Position numbers and translations under genes: made by a program. The notes under the pieces were generated by a model, which searched no databases, was not told the origin of the DNA, and was given only the letters and a program-made list of their open reading frames with translations. A stretch of 40,803 nt of DNA from Saccoglossus kowalevskii (taxonomy: Eukaryota; Hemichordata; Enteropneusta; Harrimaniidae): assembly GCF_000003605.2 (NCBI RefSeq), contig NW_003149783.1:47452-88254 (forward strand), written 5' to 3'. This document shows, piece by piece, positions 32,919-40,803 of this stretch. The first letter of the stretch is position 1, and each line of letters opens with the position of its first letter.

Positions 32919-35900
32919 ATGTGCACATGTAAACAACACCTATACAGCTGGCTGCACACATGTAAACAACACCTAGACAGCTGGCTATGCACATGTACAC
33001 ATCACCTAGACAGCTGGCTATGCACATGTACACATCACCTAGACAGCTGGATATACACATGTAAACAGTACCTAGACAGCTGGGTGTACACATATAAACA
33101 TCACCTAGACAGCTGGCTATACACATGTACATATCACCTAGACAGCTGGCTATACACATCACCTAGACAGCTGACTGTACACATGTACACATCACCTAGA
33201 CAGCTGCCTATGCACATATACACATCACCTAGACAGCTGGCTATACACATGTACACATCACCTAGACAGCTGGCTATACACATGTACATATCACCTAGAC
33301 AGCTGGCTATACACATCACCTAGACAGCTGGCTGTACACATGTAAACAGTACCTAGACAGCTGGCTATACACATGTACACATCACCTAGACAGCTGGCTA
33401 TACACATCACCTAGACAGCTGGCTGTACACATGTACACATCACCTAGACAGCTGCCTATGCACATATACACATCACCTAGACAGCTGACTGTACACATGT
33501 ACACATCACCTAGACAGCTGGCTAAACATATGTAAACATCACCTAGACAGCTGGCTGTACACATGTAAACAGTACCTAGACAGCTGGCTATACACATGTA
33601 CATATCACCTAGACAGCTGGCTATACACATCACCTAGACAGCTGGCTGTACACATGTACACATCACCTAGACAGCTGCCTATGCACATATACACATCACC
33701 TAGACAGCTGGCTGTACACATGTACACATCACCTAGACAGCTGGCTATACACATGTACATATCACCTAGACAGCTGGCTATACACATCACCTAGACAGCT
33801 GGCTATACACATGTAAACAGTACCTAGACAGCTGGCTATACACATGTACACATCACCTAGACAGCTGGATATACACATGTAAACAGTACCTAGACAGCTG
33901 GGTGTACACATATAAACAACACCTAGACAGCTGGCTACACACATGTAAACAATACCTAGACAGCTGGTTATACACATGTAAACAGTACCTAGACAGAAGG
34001 CTACACATATGTAAACAGTACCTTGACAGCTGGTCGTACACATGTAAACAACACCTAGACAGAAGGCTACACACATGAAAACAGTACCTTGACAGCTGGT
34101 TGTATACATGTAAACAGTACCTAGACAGCTGGGTGTACACATGTCAACAACACCTAGACAGAAGGCTACACACATGTAAACAGTACCTAGACAGCTGGGT
34201 GTACACATGTAAACAACACCTAGACAGAAGGCTACACACATGTAAACAGTACCTAGACAGCTGGGTGTACACATGTAAACAGTACCTAGATAGCTGGCTG
34301 TACACATGTCAACAACACCTAGACAGAAGGCTACACACATGTAAACAGTACCTAGACAGCTGGGTGTACACATGTAAACAGTACCTAGATAGCTGGCTGT
34401 ACACATTTACACAGTACCTAGACAGCTGGCTGTACACAAGTACACAATACCTAGACAGCTGGCTGTACACATGTAAATAACACCTAGACAGCTGGCTGTA
34501 CACATGTACATAGTACCTTGACAGCTGGTCGTACACATGTAAACAGTACCTAGACAGCTGGCTGTACATATGTAAACAGTACCTAGACAGAAGGCTACAC
34601 ACGTGTAAACAGTACCTAGACAGCTGGCTGTACACATGTAAACAACACCTAGACAGAAGGCTACACACATGTAAACAGTACCTAGACAGCTGGGTGTACA
34701 CATGTAAACAGTACCTAGACAGCTGGCTGTACACATGTACACATCACCTAGACAGCTGGCTATACACATCACCTAGACAGCTGGCTATACACATGTACAC
34801 ATCACCTAGACAGCTGGCTATACACATGTACACATCACCTAGACAGAAGGCTACACACATGTAAACAGTACCTAGACAGCTGGCTATACACATGTACACA
34901 TCACCTAGACAGCTGGCTATACACATGTAAACAGTACCTAGACAACTGGCTGTACACATGTACACATCACCTAGACAGCTGGCTATACACATGTAAACAG
35001 TACCTAGACAGCTGGCTATACACATGTACACATCACCTAGACAGCTGGATATACACATGTAAACAGTACCTAGACAGCTGGGTGTACACATATAAACAAC
35101 ACCTAGACAGCTGGCTACACACATGTAAACAGTACCTAGACAGCTGGTTATACACATGTAAACAGTACCTAGACAGAAGGCTACACATATGTAAACAGTA
35201 CCTTGACAGCTGGTCGTACACATGTAAACAACACCTAGACAGAAGGCTACACACATGTAAACAGTACCTTGACAGCTGGTTGTATACATGTAAACAGTAC
35301 CTTGACAGCTGGTCGTACACATGTAAACAGTACCTAGAAAGCTGGGTGTACACATGTCAACAACACCTAGACAGAAGGCTACGCACATGTAAACAGTACC
35401 TAGACAGCTGGGTGTACACATGTAAACAACACCTAGACAGAAGGCTACACACATGTAAACAGTACCTAGACAGCTGGGTGTACACATGTAAACAGTACCT
35501 AGATAGCTGGCTGTACACATTTACACAGTACCTAGACAGCTGGCTGTACACAAGTACACAATACCTAGACAGCTGGCTGTACACATGTAAATAACACCTA
35601 GACAGCTGGCTGTACACATGTACATAGTACCTTGACAGCTGGTCGTACACATGTAAACAGTACCTAGACAGCTGGCTGTACATATGTAAACAGTACCTAG
35701 ACAGAAGGCTACACACGTGTAAACAGTACCTAGACAGCTGGCTGTACACATGTAAACAACACCTAGACAGAAGGCTACACACATGTATATAGTACCTAGA
35801 CAGCTGGGTGTACACATGTAAACAGTACCTAGACAGCTGGCTGTACACATGTACACAGTACCTAGACAGCTGGCTGTACACATGTACACAGTACCTAGAC

Positions 35901-36577
35901 AGCTGGCTGTACACATGTAAACAACACCTAGACAGCTGGCTGTACACATGTACACAGTACCTTGACAGCTGGCTGTATACATGTACACAGTACCTAGACA
36001 GCTGGCTACACACATGTAAACCATACCTAGACAGCTGGCTACACACATGTACACAGTACCTAGACAGCTGGTTGTATACATGTAAACAGTACCTAGACAG
36101 CTGGCTGTAGACATGTAAACAGTACCTAGACAGCTGGCTATACACATGTAACCATACCTAGACAGCTGGCTATACACATGTAACCATACCTAGACAGCTG
36201 GCTATACACATGTAACCATACCTAGACAGCTGGATACACACATGTAACCATACCTAGACAGCTGGCTATACACATATACACAGTATCTAGACAGCTGGCT
36301 ATACACATGTAAACAGTACCTAGACAGCTGGCTACACACATGTAACCATAACCTAGACAGCTGGCTATACACATGTACACAGTACCTAGACAGCTGGCTG
36401 TACACATGTAAACAGTGCCTAGACAGCTGGCTGTATACATGTACACAGTACCTAGATAGCTGGCTATACACATTTAAACCATACCTAGACAGCTGACGAC
36501 ACACATGTAACCATAACCTAGACAGCTGGTTGTACACATGTAAAAGGCACCTAGACAGCCTGATGTACATGTGTAAA
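32919..36577. repeat. 33-bp minisatellite, about 110 units (3.66 kb)
   Basis: Consensus CACCTAGACAGCTGGCTATA followed by CACATGTACACAT. Variants include AGTACC for ATCACC, AGAAGGCTAC for AGCTGGCTAT, and GTAAACA for GTACACA. Most units are 33 bp, so two of three frames on each strand remain open: YTCKQYLDSWL on + and MCTASCLGTVY on -. About six units are only 25 bp (for example starting at 33135 and 33292), lacking GTACACAT, and they shift the frame. That pattern, open frames on both strands, and absence of splice or start context argue for a non-coding array. Confidence 0.95.
33840..35810. repeat. Higher-order duplication inside the 33-bp array
   Basis: A run of distinctive unit variants near 33861-34730 recurs in the same order near 35041-35800. 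The first marker (CTGGATATACACATG) is offset by 1180 bp; a later marker (ACACATTTACACAG at 34401 and 35515) is offset by 1114 bp. The difference of 66 bp equals two units. Confidence 0.8.
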
Positions 36578-37603
36578 TTAATTTTCAGGAATTTGTATGC
36601 AATTATCATGTATATAAATTGTATAGCATAACATACAGATATATTCATTTATTTTGTACCACACAGCTTATTTAGATTAAGTTTTATATGAGTGCAGCTC
36701 TTAATTTTCCCCTTTTATTATAAGAATGCAACTATTGTTAACAACGTAATCTAAAATATTACCAAAAACATCTTGAAATGAAGTCAAAAACAAGAGCAAA
36801 AATATAAAAAACAGATGACAAAACGGTCAAAATAGTTCTGCTGCCTTTCCAGAGTGTCTTCCTCAAAGCAAAGTTGATAATGTTATAAAGAATGAAATAT
36901 TAGCTATAGCATTGGTTATTAGTGTTCCCACAGTGTTCTTGTAATATCACAACCATGGTACCATAGTTTATTTAGTTGTTGCCATGGCAATTACAATTGT
37001 TATCATTTTGTTATAAACAGTATCAAAGTAATTAAGCTGGTAGTTTTCAAATTCATGCCTAGGTATTAGTGGAGTGAGTGGAAAACTGCATAGATTACCG
37101 AGTTAAATTTCATAAAAACACAACTCGATATAAAGTTTAATTAAATAAAAAGCAACCATGTAGAGACAACATCATACAAAAAGTATGTATTTAACTAGGA
37201 AACATCTATACTATATACAGAATGTAACTTAATTTATTAATTACTTATTAGCTGTATATCATACCAACCTTTACCTTAAATTTTACAATCCAAAGCAATG
37301 TAAAATTATTAAATGTAAATGATTTCCGATAATGCCCTTTAATTAATGATTTATAAACATAGCGAAACGTTTTCAAAACATATACAAAATGTAATAGTAC
37401 GAGAAGACAACACACGGACAGGAAAACCACAAAGATGCCATTCTGTGCTTCACACACGAGACACAACAAATCTTCTGATAAAGAATCAATCAGGTATTAG
37501 CATCGACTAGATGCTAGACTCTTGAGACTTTTAATTGGCTATGATATGATCACATGTCAAAGTCAGTCCATCTACAACCAATCAGGATAGATGTAACAAA
37601 GCA
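36578..37603. other. Intergenic / KDSR 3' flank
   Basis: No gene seen. On the minus strand an AATAAA signal (complement at 37233-37238) lies about 370 nt beyond the KDSR stop and is a plausible polyadenylation signal. The 73-codon minus frame at 37248-37469 is not recognisable and probably lies in the 3' UTR. Confidence 0.4.
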
Positions 37604-37711
37604 CTATTTGTCTTTTTCAGATTCTCGTTCTTCCATACACTTCTTGATGATTTTATCAAAATGGCCGATGTAGAAGAACGATATGATTCTGAAAAATCCC
37701 ATCGTTGCTAC
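37604..37711 (-). CDS. KDSR: 3-ketodihydrosphingosine reductase, last exon
   Basis: This exon encodes the C-terminal 35 residues plus the TAG stop (37604-37606). It begins after acceptor tttttctcacag in phase 0. The hydrophobic stretch VATMGFFRIISFFYIG followed by H-F-D-K-I-I-K-K-C matches the C-terminal membrane-associated helix region of animal KDSR. The tail is short and charged and ends E-K-D-K. The enzyme sits at the ER membrane with its active site facing the cytosol (known for the family). Confidence 0.9.
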   Translation of the reverse strand, partial: VATMGFFRIISFFYIGHFDKIIKKCMEERESEKDK

Positions 37712-37835
37712 CTGTGAGAAAAATAAAGAAATATATCATTAATTTGCTTGATGAAGGGACTGCAGAAACCCAACAAATTCTACTTTCTTTTTCGCAAAAG
37801 ATAGACAAGAGTACGAGTTCACACAAATAATTATG

Positions 37836-38130
37836 AACATTTGTGAGATGCTGAATTGTTCGAGTCATGGACATCGAGATACGAACGTCAAGTTACGAAA
37901 ACATCTAGTTACAAAAATAACCATGCTTTTGCGAAACCATGCTCAAATTGTAACCTGATGTTCAATTAACAGTTAACAGAACTTTGAGTTACGGGCAACC
38001 TATTTTTTTGTTTTTGTTGAATGTCAACATTTAGTAACTCAAACTTTAATTAACATTAAACGTAACTTCTATTTTTCGTAATTTGATGTTCGTTACGTTG
38101 ATGTCGCACAATTTTAGCATCTCAACATTT
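37836..38130. mobile_element. Foldback element in the last KDSR intron
   Basis: The left arm (about 37836-37912) carries GAGATGCTGAATTG, then GATACGAACGTCAAGTTACG and GTTAC. The reverse complement of the right arm (about 38040-38130) carries GAGATGCTAAAATTG, then GTAACGAACATCAAATTACG and GTTAC. The arms differ by a gap of about 10 nt and scattered substitutions. The interior has further GTTAC/GTAAC inverted strings. It is non-coding and fits a decayed MITE. Confidence 0.6.
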
Positions 38131-38973
38131 ATAAACTATTAAGTCTTTGTTTTAGGAAACTAAAAACACTTTGCCAAATGTATGGTATCCTGTTTTTAAA
38201 CAGCTATTTGCCATTAGTTTGAACATCAGAAAAGGTAATTTGCAAATATACTGTTATTACAATAGAATATTACTATTTCCATCGTAAATAATAAGCAACA
38301 AAGTTTCATCTCAGAAAATCAAACCCATTTATAATTTATGCAAAACTGTCAGAAAAATTGATATCAGCATTTACAACAGTTAAATACATGATGGAAGGAT
38401 CATGGATATAGAATATGGTAATTGTGGTAATTTGGAACACGTTTGTGAATCAATATGCTTCAGAACAAATTTCAAAATTTATAAAGCTATATGAATGACC
38501 TTGGCCTTACAGTTAAGCACTGACCCATTGACCCAACTTTATAAATCAATCAATTTAGTTTTATGTAAATTCTTTGTTAAATTTGACAAAATGAACAAAT
38601 ATTTTTATAATCTTACAGCTCTTGATTAAAAAATAAAAATAAAGAACAATTTTTGTTTAATGGAAGGTGATAAAAACTGACTTTGGCATCCAAGCACTGA
38701 GAACAATTGACAAGTTTTGAGTTCCTCCGATACCTTTAAAACTTGCACACTCCATATATGGTATATATGTTTGATAGGTCGTCAGAACACCGGGAACTAA
38801 GAAATCCAGTGAATAAATTCCACAAGCTAGAAAATCAACCCCCATTATCGCACAGAAACCGCCTGATGCTGCTACATCTCGAAACTAGTCTATTGACTCA
38901 GGATAAATAAGATAAGAAACCATGTGCTAAACATATGTATTTAGGATAGAAATGTTCAATATGCTTGTCTTAC
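38131..38973. other. Rest of the last KDSR intron, no gene seen
   Basis: AT-rich intronic sequence. A 62-codon minus frame (38657-38845) is not conserved KDSR sequence and is treated as chance. Confidence 0.5.
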
Positions 38974-39075
38974 TTGTTGTACACCCTCCATCATCGATGT
39001 AACGGGGGAAAAACCACACGTCACATTAGATAACATATAACCATCGACACCAATATAGCTCAGAAAACGTCCAAG
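38974..39075 (-). CDS. KDSR: 3-ketodihydrosphingosine reductase, penultimate exon
   Basis: 34 codons in phase 0 on both sides, between acceptor ttgcctccacag and donor gtaaga. It encodes [16 protein letters not shown] followed by [18 protein letters not shown]. The G.DGYMLS..TCG..PVTS..EG.QQ pattern is characteristic of KDSR C-terminal domains. Confidence 0.9.
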
Positions 39076-39102
39076 CTGTGGAGGCAATATATATATTATT
39101 AT

Positions 39103-39160
39103 CATTATTATACATCTCTCATCGTGATGCCATAAGTTACACCGTGCCGTAATTTGGCAT
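39103..39160. repeat. Short interspersed repeat, copy A
   Basis: TATTATACATCTCTCATCGT, then GCCATAAGTTAC and GTGCCGTAATTT. A second copy lies at 40746-40803 with about 85% identity by eye, and both are in KDSR introns. Confidence 0.65.
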
Positions 39161-39389
39161 TATTTTTACAGGGTATTTTCATACTACCATATAGAGAAAT
39201 GCAAATTCCAAATATGGAATGATTACGCATGTAAGCGTCCCCTTATAATAAAAAACAAACATGGCTACCATCAAAATTTGACCGGACTCCACACAAAGAA
39301 GTTCGCTGATTCTGTTCTAAACTTTTTGGATTTTACCATTCCCATGGTGTATCCTTGGCAGAAAAAGATGTAAAATAATAAGGTTAATA

Positions 39390-39483
39390 CGAAGATACCT
39401 CAAAGTTTGCACTCAGACAGTACGCTGCGCGTCGGCCGATACTCCAGCTGTACTGTCTTTGTGCATACTTTGAGGTATTCTCG
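39390..39483. mobile_element. Palindromic foldback in a KDSR intron
   Basis: The 34-nt arms at 39390-39423 and 39450-39483 match at 29 of 34 positions as inverted repeats (cores ATACCTCAAAGT and AGACAGTAC). The GC-rich loop is 26 nt (39424-39449). Weaker pairing of TAATA strings continues outside. It could be a short MITE. As intronic RNA it would form a strong hairpin. Confidence 0.65.
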
Positions 39484-39882
39484 TAATAATCTCATATTAC
39501 AGCAACTACAGTATTATGGGATGGTTGATGCATGATAAGTTTGTCACAGAATGATATCACGCATGGGTGGAATTATATAACTAGGGCATGGTAGGAATAA
39601 TGTCTATAAAACTGTGTCCTTATTAGGTTGAGTGCAATGATTAAATTTGAGGAGTTCGTTAGCATTGTGAACATGGAAAAGTCAATTGTTTACTGTTATA
39701 GAAAACAATGTTGTCAGCATTTGATATTCTCTGCAATATCTTTATTTTCAACAAATTTTAAAAGCTGCTATTTCAAAAATTGGAACAGCTATAGTGAAAC
39801 AAATGTTTAAGTAACTCATTAATATAAACTTTTTCTTAACGATGTACAACCCAGAATTTCGTGTGATAATCATGTAACTCAC

Positions 39883-39966
39883 TGATGCATCGTTGATAAT
39901 GACCTTGGCTACATCCTCAGGTTGGAACAGTCCGGCCGTCTCAGATATCAAAGTTGTCTCTTTTGG
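39883..39966 (-). CDS. KDSR: 3-ketodihydrosphingosine reductase, internal exon
   Basis: 28 codons, phase 0, between acceptor gtcacttcag and donor gtgagt. It encodes PKETTLISETAGLFQPEDVA followed by KVIINDAS. This is the KDSR segment after the substrate-loop region; LISET and the P-E-x-V-A-K pattern are family features. It is exactly as long (84 bp) as the preceding exon. Confidence 0.9.
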
Positions 39967-40180
39967 CTGAAGTGACAAATATGATGAATTTTAAATTTTA
40001 GTTACCAAGATAAGTGTAGCACACATTGATGGCGCAAGGTGATTATGCCAGTCAAAGCAATGTCATGTTTCCATGGTAATAATCTGAACAAAAATAACTA
40101 CTAATATAAAATTATTTCTTTTGTAAAAATATTCCATAAAATCAAAATAAAATTTAACTTCTGAATATATGCACACGTAC

Positions 40181-40264
40181 CTTTGAAATATTTTCCGCCT
40201 GGAATCCAGGAGTGTCTGTGTCAGGTGGGAAACTGACAGTTATGTAAATATCATATGGCTTCAC
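40181..40264 (-). CDS. KDSR: 3-ketodihydrosphingosine reductase, internal exon (PPDTDTPG)
   Basis: 28 codons, phase 0, between acceptor cttgattttcag and donor gtacgt. It encodes [20 protein letters not shown] followed by [17 protein letters not shown] is the hallmark loop of KDSR, placed after the catalytic helix and in the position where short-chain dehydrogenases bind the nicotinamide side of NADPH. Confidence 0.95.
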
Positions 40265-40420
40265 CTGAAAATCAAGTAACACGGTTAAAGTGTACAGTCA
40301 GCTGACTAGGTGCTGTAACTTGTGTCTAAGTTTTATTAAACATGGGTAGATGTCGAGGTGAGTCGCTTTGGTCACTAGGTGAGATGCTGTGGTTGCTATG
40401 GAAGATGCTTTTCACCTTAC

Positions 40421-40612
40421 CTCCATTTGTAAAGCTTCAGCAAATCCTCTAAGAGCAAACTTTGAGGCACAATAGGCAGTGTAACCATAGAGACCAATCT
40501 GACCAGCTTGTGATGAGATAAACACAATTCTTCCTTGTTTTCTTTGTTTCATGAATGGCAAAACTGCTCTCGTTGCATAAACACTGCCGAGAACATTCAC
40601 ATCCATAATATT
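40421..40612 (-). CDS. KDSR: 3-ketodihydrosphingosine reductase, catalytic exon
   Basis: KDSR reduces 3-ketodihydrosphingosine to dihydrosphingosine with NADPH, the second step of de novo sphingolipid synthesis at the ER. This 64-codon exon starts after acceptor atctctttcag with [11 protein letters not shown] and ends at L-Q-M-E before donor gtaagg, phase 0. It carries the SDR catalytic residues: Ser in ISSQAGQIG, and Tyr and Lys in the Y-C-A-S-K motif (YxxxK). The five exons seen total 189 codons plus stop, about the C-terminal 57% of the usual 330-residue protein. The N-terminal NADPH-binding TGxxxGxG exons must lie beyond the right edge. No frameshift or lost catalytic residue is seen. Confidence 0.95.
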
Positions 40613-40700
40613 CTGAAAGAGATAAACTCATTATTAAGTACAGTAAACTGTATTGAATATGTTTTTGTTAAGGCCATTAAGATGTAAATTTTATTTGTGT

Positions 40701-40713
40701 CCCCCCCCCCCCC
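40701..40713. repeat. Poly-C tract (13 nt)
   Basis: Thirteen consecutive C on the + strand (poly-G in the KDSR transcript sense), unusual in this AT-rich DNA. The length may be unreliable in assembly. Confidence 0.9.
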
Positions 40714-40745
40714 ACCATTTGAGTTTGTTCAAAGTATCGTGCTAT

Positions 40746-40803
40746 ATGCTATTATTATACATCTGTCACCGTAACGCCATAAGTTACAGCATGCCATAAT
40801 TTT
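40746..40803. repeat. Short interspersed repeat, copy B (cut by window edge)
   Basis: TATTATACATCTGTCACCGT, then GCCATAAGTTAC and ATGCCATAATTT. Colinear with copy A at 39103-39160, same orientation. Confidence 0.65.

Larger units (their letters stand above)
40613..40803. other. KDSR intron running off the right edge
   Basis: Non-coding. It contains a run of 13 C at 40701-40713 and copy B of the short interspersed repeat. Confidence 0.7.

Noticed and set aside
32860-36648. Many long open frames (up to 262 codons) encoding Cys-rich or YTCKQYLDSWL repeats
   Set aside because: They follow from the 33-bp period, occur on both strands at once, and are split by 25-bp units. No start context, signal peptide or splice structure supports any of them.
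38657-38845. 62-codon minus frame between KDSR exons as an extra exon
   Set aside because: The flanking exons join in phase 0 and give the expected KDSR sequence without it.

Overview
The window looks like intron-rich, AT-rich nuclear DNA from an invertebrate animal. Coding sequence is short, split into exons with GT/AG junctions, and set in long non-coding stretches full of minisatellites, foldback elements and decayed interspersed repeats. I cannot name the species. A marine invertebrate (mollusc, brachiopod, annelid or similar) is a guess from composition and repeat style only. Two protein-coding genes can be supported, arranged tail to tail.

Gene 1 (+ strand, about 1.08-25.4 kb) is a rhodopsin-like (class A) G-protein-coupled receptor. 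Exon 1 (1077-1320) encodes TM1-TM2. An exon 22.4 kb downstream (23749 to about 24092) encodes TM3-TM5 with an ERY motif. An exon at 25060-25377 encodes ECL3, TM7 (N-A-A-L-Y in place of NPxxY), helix 8 and the C-tail. The splice phases agree between exons 1 and 2, and the outer exons are symmetric in phase 0, but I find no convincing ICL3/TM6 exon in the roughly 970-bp gap. The gene is either incomplete or has a very divergent TM6 exon.

The 22.4-kb first intron holds three diverged direct copies (about 1.0-1.8 kb each) of an unnamed repeat, two of them carrying a tRNA-like pol III A-box module; a 21-bp and a 15-bp minisatellite; a GTGAT/GTGAC pentamer tract; an ATTT tract; and a GC-rich 155-bp element with perfect 15-bp terminal inverted repeats. 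The window opens with a 27-bp minisatellite.

The intergenic part (25.4-37.6 kb) holds a TIR-bounded element, a 640-bp foldback, a diverged satellite-like block (27.9-29.0 kb), a 150-bp tandem dimer and a large 33-bp minisatellite (32.92-36.58 kb, about 110 units). That array has an internal 1.1-1.2 kb higher-order duplication, frame-breaking 25-bp short units, and a single isolated unit 1.1 kb upstream.

Gene 2 (- strand, 37.6 kb to beyond the right edge) is the C-terminal half of 3-ketodihydrosphingosine reductase (KDSR), a short-chain dehydrogenase/reductase of sphingolipid synthesis. Five phase-0 exons (189 codons plus stop) are present, including the catalytic YxxxK. Its introns contain two foldback elements and two copies of a short interspersed repeat.

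The two genes have no evident functional link. Most long open frames in the minisatellites arise because the unit lengths are multiples of three, and I do not call them genes.
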